From: Entomobacter blattae
Lineage (GTDB): Bacteria; Pseudomonadota; Alphaproteobacteria; Acetobacterales; Acetobacteraceae
NCBI RefSeq assembly: GCF_014672835.1
Contig: NZ_CP060244.1
Coordinates: 2,637,843-2,701,842, forward strand
Length of the DNA stretch: 64,000 bases
Direction of reading: 5' to 3'
Both the position numbers and the translations under genes were made by a program. A model generated the notes under the pieces. It saw only the letters and a program-made list of their open reading frames with translations, was not told where the DNA came from and did not search any database. Shown in pieces: positions 8,787-18,337 of this stretch (its first letter is position 1; each line of letters starts with the position of its first letter).

Positions 8787-9674
8787 TCAAAAACTATTAG
8801 GCTTATTTTCCTGTCTAAAAATAACCTTTAGCCCCTCTAATAGTGAGGGATATTGCCATTTTATATTAAGGCGTTTTTGGATGTACTCACTACTTACCCG
8901 CTTGTTAGAGTGCCAAAAGGCCCTTTGCAAGGGTGTCATCAACGGCAGGGCTTTTGAAAATGCCAGTGGCTGTGGAGGTTGCTGTTGAAGGCAACGATAA
9001 GCCTGTTCTATAACCAATCTCTGCTCTAAAGGGTGGCCGTCTACACAGTTGAGAACCCTTATATCGCTTTCTTGTGACGTCAGGGCGACAAAACTTGCCA
9101 ACGCAATATCCTCAACATGGATATGATTAAAGTAATGGCCAGGTTTATACACATTCAGCACCCTATTGGCTTTGATCCGGTCAAACACTGAACGTCCTGG
9201 GCCGTAAATTCCCCCAAGGCGAAAAATATCCACCCGCGGGTAATTTTTTCTGGCACGACGCTGAAGACGCTGCCCTAAAGCCATCCATTGCTCTTCTATA
9301 GCCAGGCGTACCTTATTACGCGGAGTTTCCTTACAAGGAGGAGTTGTTTCATCAACCCACCCCCCATCGTGATCGCCATAGACGCCTATGGTAGAATAAT
9401 AACCAATCCACTCCAGTTTTGATGCCTGCTCTATGGTCTTGCCGTAATGGGCAAGCACGACATCCTGCTCTCCAATGGGAGGAATACTCACTAAAAGATG
9501 GGTACAATCCTGTAAAAAAGCCCCTGCTTGCTCAAAAGCTACGGGGGTTACAAAATCCCCATAATAGCGAGGAAGAGTTCTAACCGTTCCTTTTACGTAA
9601 AAACCATGGCGGGAACATAAAGCCGCCGTTCTTCTAGCGCTATAGCCCAGACCAAAGATAAAAAGATTCTTCAC
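8787..9674 (-). CDS. NAD(P)-binding SDR/epimerase-like protein (YeeZ-type)
   Basis: The protein has about 295 residues. The N-terminus KNLFIFGLGYSARRTA carries a Rossmann GxGxxA-type dinucleotide loop. A central YYSTIGVYGDHDGGWVDE and FRLGGIYGPGRSVFDRI are typical of extended SDRs close to NAD-dependent epimerases and dehydratases; the classical YxxxK catalytic pair is not obvious. The frame could start at TTG (9686), but GTG at 9672-9674, preceded by GGGGAAGG, gives the expected N-terminus MKNLFIFG, so I chose it. Most relatives are cytoplasmic oxidoreductases of unknown substrate. A small ORF lies just upstream on the same strand and may be cotranscribed. Confidence 0.82.
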   Translation of the reverse strand: MKNLFIFGLGYSARRTAALCSRHGFYVKGTVRTLPRYYGDFVTPVAFEQAGAFLQDCTHLLVSIPPIGEQDVVLAHYGKTIEQASKLEWIGYYSTIGVYGDHDGGWVDETTPPCKETPRNKVRLAIEEQWMALGQRLQRRARKNYPRVDIFRLGGIYGPGRSVFDRIKANRVLNVYKPGHYFNHIHVEDIALASFVALTSQESDIRVLNCVDGHPLEQRLVIEQAYRCLQQQPPQPLAFSKALPLMTPLQRAFWHSNKRVSSEYIQKRLNIKWQYPSLLEGLKVIFRQENKPNSF

Positions 9675-9688
9675 AGCCTTCCCCAAGA

Positions 9689-9973
9689 TTATCTCTGCTT
9701 GGACCCTCCTGACACCAGAATCCCTCTAACACCAGAAACTCCCTGGCGCCAAAAGCTGATGTTTTTAAGCACTCGTGAGGCATTATTGCGCGGTCCCATA
9801 GCTGTAAGCCGTGCACGGCGAGATCGGGCAATGGCGGGAAATAAGCGGGGCTGCATATGGCCTAGATCAAATTCTTTCATGCAGCGAGCATTCTCCCGAT
9901 AGAAATCCTCAACGAATTGTGCAAAGGAAAAATCATCCAAAAACACATTAGCCCGAGTGACAACTATGATCAA
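9689..9973 (-). CDS. Small uncharacterised basic protein
   Basis: The 94-codon frame ends 14 bp before the SDR start. Its most protein-like part is DFSFAQFVEDFYRENARCM followed by an arginine-rich segment (FPAIARSRRARLTAMGPRN). The first possible start is TTG (9971-9973), with no clear ribosome site, so the true N-terminus is uncertain. I recognise no family. Position and composition suggest a real gene, possibly the first of a two-gene unit with the SDR. The opposite strand also holds an open frame of 67 codons, and I cannot exclude that neither is used. Confidence 0.4.
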   Translation of the reverse strand: MIIVVTRANVFLDDFSFAQFVEDFYRENARCMKEFDLGHMQPRLFPAIARSRRARLTAMGPRNNASRVLKNISFWRQGVSGVRGILVSGGSKQR

Positions 9974-10076
9974 ATCCTTAGCCTACCTAGCAATCCTAGC
10001 TTGTCAAAATCGGAAAAGCCCCTGGTTTGCAGCAAGACTCGTCCAGCTGGGCTTTTGTTAAAAATCTAAATCAGCG

Positions 10077-10745
10077 TTAAAAATCCAGATCAGCATAGTG
10101 GATCGGCGGAGTAATCCCTGAGATTCGATCTTGCAATAATGACCGAAAACAGGGCCTACATTTTACACGGGCATACCATTCCTTTACGGCGGGAATGCGA
10201 GACCAGTCAATATCACCAATAAAATCCAACGATGAGAGATAGGCCGCTGCCGTAAGATCGGCCTGTGAAAAGAATGAACCAGCCAGCCATATCCGCATTT
10301 CAGCCAACCACCCCAGATATTCCAGATAAAAATAAAGAGCTGTGTAGCCTTGCCTTATAGCCGTGCCATCTGGGTTTCCCTTCCGCAAAAAACGCTTCAT
10401 ATATTTTTCACCCAGAAGTTTATCGGTCACTTCCTGAGAAAAAACCCCCTCCATCCACGAGACAAGCCGTCTAACCTCTACACGCTCCCCTAAGGTTCGC
10501 CCTAAAAGGGAAGTATCCGGATAGGCCTCTTCCAGATATTCAGAAATAGCGTAGGACTCCGGTATGGCAAGCCCATTTTCTTCAACTAGAACAGGCACAG
10601 TCCCTACGGGATTAAATTTTAAAAATTCTTCTCTCTTTTCCCATACCTTTTCTGTCATTAACTCAAACGGTAAACGTTTTTCGGCCAAAATAAGCCTAAT
10701 TTTCCGGCATGCTGGTGATAAGGGGATATGATAGAGAATTCGCAT
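10077..10745 (-). CDS. Glutathione S-transferase family protein
   Basis: The 222-residue protein has the thioredoxin-fold N-terminal domain of GSTs: MRILYHIPLSPACRKIRLIL, then FNPVGTVPVLVEENG with the cis-proline, and IPESYAISEYLEE, where the ES pair binds the gamma-glutamyl part of glutathione. The all-helical C-terminal domain follows, with FFSQADLTAAAYL matching the conserved N-capping/hydrophobic-staple segment. Such proteins conjugate or reduce electrophiles in the cytoplasm; the real substrate is unknown. The gene starts at ATG (10743-10745) and is divergent from minC across a 310-bp AT-rich spacer. Confidence 0.92.
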   Translation of the reverse strand: MRILYHIPLSPACRKIRLILAEKRLPFELMTEKVWEKREEFLKFNPVGTVPVLVEENGLAIPESYAISEYLEEAYPDTSLLGRTLGERVEVRRLVSWMEGVFSQEVTDKLLGEKYMKRFLRKGNPDGTAIRQGYTALYFYLEYLGWLAEMRIWLAGSFFSQADLTAAAYLSSLDFIGDIDWSRIPAVKEWYARVKCRPCFRSLLQDRISGITPPIHYADLDF

Positions 10746-10947
10746 TAAACAGCTGCTATATCTTGATGGGTTGGTAAATGGGGGATTTTAACGACAGATT
10801 TTTTTAATGGTAAAGCAAAAAAACAGCAAATCTTTTTTCCATAAAGATTTTCCCAATGAGAGAAGACACGTTATGAAACAAGGGTAGCACATTCGCAACA
10901 GTTTTATATTCTCTCAATATTGCACAGAGAAACTGCTAGTAATCTGC

Positions 10948-10979
10948 TTAATAAAAAGGCATGTTAATAAAAAAGCATG
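10948..10979. repeat. 16-bp tandem duplication in the minC upstream region
   Basis: TTAATAAAAAGGCATG (10948-10963) is followed at once by TTAATAAAAAAGCATG (10964-10979), differing at one base. It lies in the AT-rich 310-bp spacer (10746-11055) between the divergent GST and minC genes, about 75 bp ahead of minC. It could be part of the promoter region or simple slippage; no clear -35/-10 pair could be fixed nearby. Confidence 0.7.
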
Positions 10980-11055
10980 ATACGCTTTATAATTTGTCTT
11001 TGTAAATATTTTATAGATCTATTGTAAATTTCTTCCAAGGTGATACGGCCAGCCC

Positions 11056-11769
11056 ATGTCTGATATGACTCGTACCCTTCCTAAAATTCGTGCTCGGGGC
11101 CGCTCCTTCCTGGCTTTGGTTCTCTACCCTGAAGCCCCTTTAGCTGATTGGCTTCATAGCCTGGAACAGCAAATGGCCCATTCTTCGGATTTTTTTGCAG
11201 GGAAACCCGTTATTCTTAACCTGGAAATGATCGAAGAAACCACCGAAAACCTTTCTTCCCTTTATCAAGATGTTCAAGATAAAGGGTTGGTTATTATTAG
11301 CATAGAAGGTGGTGACCCAACCTGGCCAGCACTCAGCGAATGGACATGGCCTACCATATTAAGCGGTGGCCGCACCACCGACCCCATAGAACTTCCAGAC
11401 CCACAAGCCGCCGAAAAAACTCCCCCACCCCCTTCTTGCCTCGTCATTGAGGAACCTGTAAGGTCCGGGCAAAGCATTACCTTTCCTTCCGGAGATATTG
11501 TTATTGTTGGGTCTGTCGCCTCTGGCGCAGAAATCTCAGCCGGCGGATCCATCCATATTTACGGCAGCCTACGTGGAAGGGCTATTGCGGGTATGAATGG
11601 CCAAAGTGATGCCCGCATCTTTACGAGCATGCTGTATGCTGAATTGCTAGCCATTAATGGTTTTTATATCACAGCTGAAGACATTAACCCCGAGTTTTTA
11701 GGAAAAAATACACAAACCCGCCTCATCGGCAATTCTCTTACTATCGAAATCCTTAAAAAACGGGTATAA
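11056..11769 (+). CDS. minC: Septum site-determining protein MinC
   Basis: The 237-residue protein has an N-terminal domain (RGRSFLALVLYPEAPL...) that inhibits FtsZ assembly, a proline-rich linker (EKTPPPPS), and a C-terminal beta-helix domain with GDIVIVGSVASGAEISAGG, IYGSLRGRAIAG and ARIFTSMLYAELLAINGFY, which dimerises and binds MinD. It is the FtsZ antagonist of the Min system that keeps the division ring away from the poles. It is the first gene of minC-minD-minE, with minD 73 bp downstream. AAGGTG lies about 10 nt before the ATG. Confidence 0.95.
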   Translation: MSDMTRTLPKIRARGRSFLALVLYPEAPLADWLHSLEQQMAHSSDFFAGKPVILNLEMIEETTENLSSLYQDVQDKGLVIISIEGGDPTWPALSEWTWPTILSGGRTTDPIELPDPQAAEKTPPPPSCLVIEEPVRSGQSITFPSGDIVIVGSVASGAEISAGGSIHIYGSLRGRAIAGMNGQSDARIFTSMLYAELLAINGFYITAEDINPEFLGKNTQTRLIGNSLTIEILKKRV

Positions 11770-11842
11770 TTTAGTAGACCTCACTTGACCTTATGCTGTA
11801 AATACAGCCAAATACAGTTAAAAAATTTGAGAGGAAGAAACA

Positions 11843-12658
11843 ATGGCCAAGGTGCTTGTTGTAACATCTGGCAAAGGAGGAGTTGGCAAAACCACAACAA
11901 CAGCCGCCTTGGGAGCAGCGCTTGCCAAAATGGGAAATAATGTTGCGGTTGTTGACTTTGATGTCGGCCTCAGAAACCTTGACCTGGTTATGGGCGTGGA
12001 AAGGCGCGTTGTTTTTGATTTTATCAACGTTGTTCAAGGCGAAGCCAAGCTAAACCAGGCTCTTATTAAAGATAAGCGGGTGGAAAACCTCTCCATTCTT
12101 CCGGCCTCACAAACACGCGATAAAGATGCCCTTACCCCTGAAGGAGTGGCTGCTGTTATTGCTGAACTGAAAGAAAAGTTTGACTGGGTACTGTGTGACA
12201 GCCCCGCAGGAATTGAGCATGGAGCCCAAATGGCAATGTATCACGCTGATACCGCTGTTATTGTTACTAATCCTGAAATTTCTTCTGTCCGAGATAGCGA
12301 CCGTATCATTGGCATGCTTGACAGCACAACAGAAAAAGCCAGAAACGGTCTTAAGGTTGAAAAATACCTGCTGCTCACACGCTATGACCCTGCCCGGGCT
12401 AACCGTGGTGAAATGCTTAGAACGGATGATATTCTGGAAATCCTCTCTATTCCTCTTATCGGTGTCATTCCTGAAAGTGAAGCCGTTTTGCGGGCTTCTA
12501 ACCTTGGGAATCCTGTGGTCCTCTCTAACCCTGAAAGTGCCCCAGCAAAAGCCTATACCGATGCAGCCCGCCGCCTTACGGGTGAGAATATCCCTATAGA
12601 AATTCCTACTGAAAAGAAGAGCTTCTTTGACCGCCTGTTTAAAAGGAGTGTTGCATGA
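11843..12658 (+). CDS. minD: Septum site-determining ATPase MinD
   Basis: The 271-residue protein begins with the deviant Walker A motif KGGVGKT (residues 11-17) and has VVDFDVGLRNLDLVMG, VLCDSPAGIEHGA and the switch TNPEISSVRDSDR. The C-terminus EKKSFFDRLFKR is the amphipathic membrane-targeting helix. ATP-bound MinD dimers sit on the inner membrane, recruit MinC, and are released by MinE-stimulated hydrolysis. GAGAGGAAG precedes the ATG. It overlaps minE by 4 bp (ATGA), indicating translational coupling. Confidence 0.98.
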   Translation: MAKVLVVTSGKGGVGKTTTTAALGAALAKMGNNVAVVDFDVGLRNLDLVMGVERRVVFDFINVVQGEAKLNQALIKDKRVENLSILPASQTRDKDALTPEGVAAVIAELKEKFDWVLCDSPAGIEHGAQMAMYHADTAVIVTNPEISSVRDSDRIIGMLDSTTEKARNGLKVEKYLLLTRYDPARANRGEMLRTDDILEILSIPLIGVIPESEAVLRASNLGNPVVLSNPESAPAKAYTDAARRLTGENIPIEIPTEKKSFFDRLFKRSVA

Positions 12659-12924
12659 GTTTCTTTTCCAATTTCTTTACCCGCAATAGCTCTGCCCCCG
12701 TTGCACGAGACAGGCTTCAGATTCTCCTCTCTCATGAGCGTTCCAACAACGATCTTCCTCCTGATCTTTTAGCAAAACTTAACCGTGAAATTCTGGAAGT
12801 TATTAAAAAACATATTTCCATAGATCAGGAAAAAGTTCAGGTTAAGCTCGACCGTGGGCCGGTTTATTCTACTTTGGAAATTGATATTGAAGTTCCTAAG
12901 AGCAAAGAACTCGCTAAGCCATAA
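12655..12924 (+). CDS. minE: Cell division topological specificity factor MinE
   Basis: The 89-residue protein starts with the amphipathic membrane-binding helix MSFFSNFFTR, followed by the MinD-binding segment (ARDRLQILLSHERS) and the C-terminal dimerisation region (LNREILEVIKKHISID, VQVKLDRG). It stimulates MinD ATPase and drives pole-to-pole oscillation. It overlaps the minD stop by 4 bp and ends 5 bp from the end of the convergent ABC transporter gene. Its size matches the family. Confidence 0.97.
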   Translation: MSFFSNFFTRNSSAPVARDRLQILLSHERSNNDLPPDLLAKLNREILEVIKKHISIDQEKVQVKLDRGPVYSTLEIDIEVPKSKELAKP

Positions 12925-12929
12925 GGAAA

Positions 12930-14765
12930 TTATCTTTTCATGCCTTGGGCTTTTAAAAGGTTTTGGAATACACCTGCTGTATTTTCTAAATGTTCAGGTG
13001 CGCCATCCTGAATAATTTTACCCTTTTGGAGCACCACTATACGATCAAACTGTTCCAGGGTGGAAAGGCGATGAGCAATGGCAATAACAGTTTTACCCAC
13101 CATTAATTTATGAAGGACGTGCTGTATCTTCTTTTCGGTTTCCGTATCAAGAGCACTCGTTGCTTCATCAAAAATAATAACGGGCGCATTCTTTAAAAAA
13201 GCCCGTGCTATGGCTAAACGTTGTTTCTGACCGCCTGAAAGTCTTATTCCCTTTTCTCCAACCAGGGTCTCAAACCCTTCTGGTAAGCTCATAATAAATT
13301 CATAACATTCTGCAGCTTGCGCAGCCTGATACACTTCGGCATCCGTTGCCTCAAAACATCCATACCGGATATTCTCCTTAATAGAACGATGGAATAGACT
13401 CACCTCTTGGGGGACAACTGCAATTTGTTGCCTTAGCTGTTCTTCAGAAAGGGCTGTAATATCAACTCCATCAATACAAACCTTTCCCCTTGCGGGAGAA
13501 TAAAAACCCAATAACAAAGAAAACAGCGTACTTTTCCCTGCGCCAGACGTCCCAACAAGCCCTACCTTTGTTCCTCGGTCAATTTTAAGAGTAAATCCCT
13601 CAAATAAATTATCCCGACCATGATAAGAAAAAGTAATATGATCAAATAAAACTTCTACAGCCAAAGAAGAAGCCTCTTGATTTTTCTGATATGCAGAATG
13701 AACGATTTGACCTTCTCTCGTCGCTTTATGCACTGTCTCATGGGGAGAAAGAAGTTTTTTCAACCCTTCGGCAAGTCTGGCCTGATGCTGTGTGGCATCG
13801 ACCAACGCCACAGCGAGATCGCGCGTGCCGTGGAGAATCATAAACCCAAGCCCCACAACCATAACCACATCACCAAGAGTAGCGTTGCCGTTCTGCCAAA
13901 GGTAGACAACCCAGCATAATATGCCAGCTATGAGAAACGCTGTAAAAACAGCATGAACAAACCGAAGCTTTTCCATGTAGCGTAATGCTAAAGTTCGAGC
14001 CTGCATTTCTTTTTCTAGAGCCTTGCCCAGTCGGGCTGTTTCATAATGCTTCTGACCAAATAGCCGCACAAGGCCGATATTGCCTACTGCATCAATCATC
14101 TTCCCCTCTACATCTGAGGAGTATGTGGCATAATTCATATGGAGGGGTCGGCCTGTTAACCCCATTTTAAATAAGATAAAACATAAGAGGAGTGCTGAAA
14201 AAACAACACAGAACCCTAAATAGGGGCTGACTGTTAAAATAAGGCCAATAGAGTAAACAATGTTAATACAAGGGGGAATAACACTCCACGCCAAAAGATT
14301 CTCAAGAGAAAATACGGCCGAAGCAATAGCGGAAATACGCCCTGCCAAAGAGCCAGACATATTATTGGTAAAATACGTGGTGCTATGGCCGAGCAAATAC
14401 CGAAACAGATCTTGGCGGATCTCTCCTGTAACCTTAACAAAAACACCAGAAGCAACCCAGCCAGCCCCTCGCCATAAAATATTATCAGCTGCAATAAAAG
14501 CCACCAACACTGCTAAAATGCGCCAAACAGGCCAAGGGCTCGCCCCTGAGCTTATAGAGACTTCCTTAAGCGTATCCACTAAAATACGTAAGGTATAAGA
14601 GGCAGCTGCACCACAGCCTAGAGCCATGGTAACTGTCAGAAAAACAAGAAAAAACGCGCCTTTATGAAAATAAACATACTGGAACAAAAATCTTAAAGGT
14701 TTGTCTGTATAAAGGGTGAGTTGTTTATCAGACAAAACAGAGTCTACAGCCACTGAAATGGGCAT
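12930..14765 (-). CDS. ABC transporter, fused permease and ATPase (MsbA-like exporter)
   Basis: The 611-residue half-transporter has a six-helix ABC transmembrane domain (about residues 30-320; GAFFLVFLTVTMALGCGAA is the first helix) and a nucleotide-binding domain. The latter shows Walker A GTSGAGKST, Q-loop VVPQEVSLFHRSIKENI, signature LSGGQKQRLAIARAF, Walker B VIIFDEATSALD and switch His in AIAHRLSTLEQFD. It therefore acts as a homodimeric exporter in the inner membrane. Substrates of this class include lipid A, lipids, peptides and drugs; sequence alone does not decide. It is convergent with minE, and the spacer to sufE (14766-14978) shows no other gene. Confidence 0.93.
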   Translation of the reverse strand: MPISVAVDSVLSDKQLTLYTDKPLRFLFQYVYFHKGAFFLVFLTVTMALGCGAAASYTLRILVDTLKEVSISSGASPWPVWRILAVLVAFIAADNILWRGAGWVASGVFVKVTGEIRQDLFRYLLGHSTTYFTNNMSGSLAGRISAIASAVFSLENLLAWSVIPPCINIVYSIGLILTVSPYLGFCVVFSALLLCFILFKMGLTGRPLHMNYATYSSDVEGKMIDAVGNIGLVRLFGQKHYETARLGKALEKEMQARTLALRYMEKLRFVHAVFTAFLIAGILCWVVYLWQNGNATLGDVVMVVGLGFMILHGTRDLAVALVDATQHQARLAEGLKKLLSPHETVHKATREGQIVHSAYQKNQEASSLAVEVLFDHITFSYHGRDNLFEGFTLKIDRGTKVGLVGTSGAGKSTLFSLLLGFYSPARGKVCIDGVDITALSEEQLRQQIAVVPQEVSLFHRSIKENIRYGCFEATDAEVYQAAQAAECYEFIMSLPEGFETLVGEKGIRLSGGQKQRLAIARAFLKNAPVIIFDEATSALDTETEKKIQHVLHKLMVGKTVIAIAHRLSTLEQFDRIVVLQKGKIIQDGAPEHLENTAGVFQNLLKAQGMKR

Positions 14766-14978
14766 CTATAAACCTTATCAATGATTATTAAATCTGCACA
14801 ACAATGCTCTAAAGCAAGAATTTCTCAATTGTTGCAATAATATCCATGAATTTTTGTATGTTCTGAAGGGACCACCCGCATGTTCATTTTATAAAAATAG
14901 GAATTGCCCTCCTCAATTTCTTGCACTGCGGAATGAGGGGTGATAAGCCAGCGTTTAATAAGACACTTTACTCAATTT

Positions 14979-15437
14979 TTACTCTGCCTGGAGATTATGG
15001 CGAGCCGTTTCTTGAATGACTTTAACCATGGAGGCTATACCATTTCCACGATTAGTAGATAAAGCTTCCAGCAGCCCCATTTCCTTAAGAAAATCCACTT
15101 TCGTTGTTAAAATTTCCTCTGGCGTACGCCCAGAATAAACACGTAATACCATGGCAACTAAGCCTGAAACAATTGCAGCATCTGATGCACCTGCAAAGTA
15201 AAGCTGGCCATCTTCCTTTGCAACCTCTAACCATACTTGGCTTTGACACCCTGGAATTTTATGCTGCTCATCAGCCCATTCCGGCGGATACGGTGGCAAG
15301 GTATGGCCAAGCTCTATAATATATTGATAACGCTGCATCCAGTCATCAAAAAGAGAGAGTTCGTCTTCCAACGCCGCAATAGCCTCTACTGCACTTTTCT
15401 CCTGAGGAATAACAAACGACGAAGCCACCATACCCAT
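14979..15437 (-). CDS. sufE: SufE family Fe-S cluster assembly protein
   Basis: The 152-residue protein matches SufE. It has DWMQRYQYIIELGHTLPP and then KIPGCQSQVWL with the sulfur-accepting cysteine (about residue 64), followed by FAGASDAAIVSGLVAMVLRVYSGRTPEEI. SufE takes persulfide from the SufS desulfurase and passes it to the SufBCD scaffold in the cytoplasm. No other suf gene is adjacent, which is common in this bacterial class. The start is either the first or the third codon (both ATG); the two choices differ by two residues. Confidence 0.93.
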   Translation of the reverse strand: MGMVASSFVIPQEKSAVEAIAALEDELSLFDDWMQRYQYIIELGHTLPPYPPEWADEQHKIPGCQSQVWLEVAKEDGQLYFAGASDAAIVSGLVAMVLRVYSGRTPEEILTTKVDFLKEMGLLEALSTNRGNGIASMVKVIQETARHNLQAE

Positions 15438-15574
15438 AACCTAACTTTACGAAAATAATCCCACGCTTTTCTGTAGCATTTTCTAAACAGTCCAAACATC
15501 TGAAGACCCCCATAAAAGGGTTATGTCTGTTATAGATTCTAAAAAACCCCAGATGGAAAGTTCCGGATGGGAAG

Positions 15575-16888
15575 TTAAAGAATAAAGCGGCTTAAGTCAC
15601 CTTTTTTTGCCATAGGCGCAACTTTTTCCTGAACATCTTTTGCTTCTATCTTAATCTGCTCCCCATCATGCTCAGAGGCTGTAAAGGAGATATCCTCAAG
15701 AAGACGTTCCATAACCGTTGCCAATCGCCGGGCTCCAATGTTTTCCACACGGTCGTTAATATCAGCAGCCAAGTCAGCCAGGGCATCAATACTCTCTTCT
15801 GAAAAACCCAGACTGACCCCCTCCGTTTGCATCAAGGCTTTATATTGTTTTAGCAATGAATGTTCAGGCTCAGTTAAAATCCGCCGTAAATCCTCACGCG
15901 ATAAGGGGGACAGCTCCACCCTGATTGGCAAGCGGCCTTGTAACTCCGGCAAGAGATCGGCCGGTTTGGCAACATGAAAGGCTCCAGAAGCAATAAAAAG
16001 AATATGGTCTGTTTTAACTGGACCATATTTGGTAGAAACGGTTGTCCCTTCTATAAGGGGAAGAAGATCCCTCTGCACCCCCTCGCGCGAGACATCCCCA
16101 CCACGTGTCCCCCGCTCGCTACTGGTACAGACTTTGTCGATCTCATCCAAAAAAACAATACCGTGATTTTGGGCATGCTCAACAGCCTCATGAGCTATAG
16201 CATCATTATCAAGAAGGGCATCTGCCTCCTCTCGCTCCAGTGCTTCGCGGGCTTTCTTAACACTCATTTTGCGAGGCTGGGGCGATTTATTCATGAGCCC
16301 CTTCATCATATCGGTAAGATTAATGACGGTCCCAGGCATCATTCCGGGAAGATCCATCCCTGGAGAAGCCGGTGCTGCATCACTCACCGAAACTTCTACC
16401 TCCTTGTCTTCCAGCTCCCCATTTTGAAGCATACGCCGAAACTTGTTTCGTGTTTCTGCTGAGGCATTTTCTCCCACCAGCGCATCCAAAAGCCGGTTTT
16501 CTGCTCGCTCATGGGCAGCTTGCACCACATCCCGCCGTTTAACATCGCGAAGCATCCCCAAGGAGGCATCGACCAAATCACGGATAATACTTTCTACATC
16601 CCGGCCAACATAGCCAACCTCAGTAAATTTAGTGGCTTCCACCTTAAGAAACGGGGCCTGTGCCAGCTTTGCTAATCTACGGGCTATCTCGGTTTTTCCA
16701 CAACCGGTCGGGCCAATCATCAAGATATTCTTGGGTACAATTTCCTCTCGCATTTCCAGCGGAAGCTGGGCTCTACGCCACCGGTTACGCAATGCAATCG
16801 CTACAGCCCGTTTAGCATCGTCCTGGCCAATAATATAACGGTCAAGCTCTGTTACAATTTCCCGTGGGGAAAGGGTTGGAATCTCCAT
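15575..16888 (-). CDS. hslU: ATP-dependent protease ATPase subunit HslU
   Basis: The 437-residue AAA+ unfoldase starts with the family N-terminus [25 protein letters not shown]. It has Walker [16 protein letters not shown], the pore motif [10 protein letters not shown], Walker [11 protein letters not shown], sensor/arginine finger [15 protein letters not shown], and the C-terminal tail ending FIL that docks into HslV. HslU hexamers unfold substrates and feed them into the HslV chamber. Its ATG overlaps the hslV stop by 1 bp (TAATG), so the two are translationally coupled. Confidence 0.98.
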   Translation of the reverse strand: MEIPTLSPREIVTELDRYIIGQDDAKRAVAIALRNRWRRAQLPLEMREEIVPKNILMIGPTGCGKTEIARRLAKLAQAPFLKVEATKFTEVGYVGRDVESIIRDLVDASLGMLRDVKRRDVVQAAHERAENRLLDALVGENASAETRNKFRRMLQNGELEDKEVEVSVSDAAPASPGMDLPGMMPGTVINLTDMMKGLMNKSPQPRKMSVKKAREALEREEADALLDNDAIAHEAVEHAQNHGIVFLDEIDKVCTSSERGTRGGDVSREGVQRDLLPLIEGTTVSTKYGPVKTDHILFIASGAFHVAKPADLLPELQGRLPIRVELSPLSREDLRRILTEPEHSLLKQYKALMQTEGVSLGFSEESIDALADLAADINDRVENIGARRLATVMERLLEDISFTASEHDGEQIKIEAKDVQEKVAPMAKKGDLSRFIL

Positions 16889-17493
16889 TACTCATCCCCT
16901 TCAGATTCAGTATATTCCAAAGTTTCCAGAATTAGAGAATGGTTCGTATAAACGCAAATATCGCCTGCAATCTTCATCGCTTTACGAGCAATCTCCTCTG
17001 CATCAAGGGTCTCTATTCCAATTAAGGCCCGTGCCGCTGAAAGGGCAAAGTTCCCCCCCGATCCAATAGCAATAATGCCATCTTCCGGCTCTAACACATC
17101 TCCATTCCCGGTTAAAGTAAATGAATGATAAGCATCGGCTACGGCCATCATGGCCTCGAGTCGACGCAAGTAGCGATCTGTCCGCCAATCTTTGGCCAAT
17201 TCAACACAGGCCCGTTCTAGCTGACGGGGATAACGCTCAAGCTTGGCCTCTAAACGTTCGAGCAGGGTAAAGGCATCGGCTGTAGCACCGGCAAAACCTG
17301 CTAAAATATCGTTATTATTCCCAATGCGGCGCACCTTGCGTGCATTGCCTTTAATAACAGTTTGCCCTAGTGTAACCTGGCCGTCACCAGCCATGGTCAC
17401 CTTATTTCCCTTACGGACACATAAAATAGTGGTACCATGCCAACCAACGGGGTCATGGTTATTTGTAAAATGATGAATATTATACATAGCCAT
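16888..17493 (-). CDS. hslV: ATP-dependent protease peptidase subunit HslV
   Basis: This is the proteasome-like peptidase. After a short propeptide the mature N-terminal threonine follows in [28 protein letters not shown] and [18 protein letters not shown] are typical of HslV. The frame is open to 17523, but the ATG at 17491-17493 (MAMYNIHHF) or the one two codons later gives a more usual propeptide length; neither has a strong ribosome site. It is the first gene of an hslV-hslU pair. Its upstream region holds a 23S rRNA fragment in antisense orientation to the operon. Confidence 0.95.
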   Translation of the reverse strand: MAMYNIHHFTNNHDPVGWHGTTILCVRKGNKVTMAGDGQVTLGQTVIKGNARKVRRIGNNNDILAGFAGATADAFTLLERLEAKLERYPRQLERACVELAKDWRTDRYLRRLEAMMAVADAYHSFTLTGNGDVLEPEDGIIAIGSGGNFALSAARALIGIETLDAEEIARKAMKIAGDICVYTNHSLILETLEYTESEGDE

Positions 17494-17693
17494 TATAAAT
17501 AGAATTACTAAATGAAAACACAAGAGAGAGCAGCATGCGCAAAGCCAATAAAAAAGCAGGCTGTAAAACTTTTACCTCTTTATAGAGTAGTTTTATGAAA
17601 AGCCTTTTTTTTGTAAAAAGCGAGCGCAATAGAATTACTGCGTTTCATATCATCGCTTTCCCCCATAAAAAAGAACTTTCTTAAAAGACCCCT

Positions 17694-17813
<120 letters not shown>

Positions 17814-17836
17814 ATGGAATAAAAAATCACTGAAAT

Positions 17837-18337
17837 TTATGGAGAAGAAACCAGCTCTTCGACCTTTTGCATTAAAGATGTTAACGAAAAAGGTTTAGTT
17901 AAAACCTGTATTTTTTTAGTAAGGGAAAGACCATTCGTTATGCCATGAGCATAGCCTGTGATAAAGAGAACCGATATAGCTGGCCAAATGGTATGAGCCA
18001 AACGGGCAACTTCTTGCCCATTCAACCCTGGTAGGCCAACATCGGTTAGAAGCAGATCAACCTGACGATTCTCCCCTTTCATGGCTTTTATCAGGCTTAC
18101 GGCTGCCTGGCCATCTTCTGCCTGAAGAACAGAAAACTTCATATCATCTAGCAAATCAACAAGTAAGTTACGCAAAACAGAATCGTCTTCTACGAGCAAA
18201 ATGGTTTTTTGTTTCATAGTTTTTGGCGCTAATACTGCAAAATTCTCTTTTTCAGAGAGATTGGGGAATAGATGAACCGAACCCTGCCCAAAAGAAGCAG
18301 AACAATAACATAATTCTCTTTTTATAAGGCTATCCAT
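17837..18337 (-). CDS. Stand-alone response regulator receiver protein (CheY-like)
   Basis: The frame of 166 codons consists of one receiver domain with no output domain. From MKQKTILLVEDDSVLRNLL it runs to the phosphoacceptor aspartate in LLLTDVGLPGLNG and the conserved lysine in VLTKPFSLTSL. The receiver could start at the ATG at 18215-18217 (126 residues) or at 18337 with a 40-residue extension of low similarity; a weak AGGGATAGG lies before the upstream ATG. It is the last gene of a minus-strand signalling group with two histidine kinases, separated from them by a 700-bp degraded spacer. It is probably the phosphorylation target or phosphate sink of one of those kinases. Confidence 0.85.
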   Translation of the reverse strand: MDSLIKRELCYCSASFGQGSVHLFPNLSEKENFAVLAPKTMKQKTILLVEDDSVLRNLLVDLLDDMKFSVLQAEDGQAAVSLIKAMKGENRQVDLLLTDVGLPGLNGQEVARLAHTIWPAISVLFITGYAHGITNGLSLTKKIQVLTKPFSLTSLMQKVEELVSSP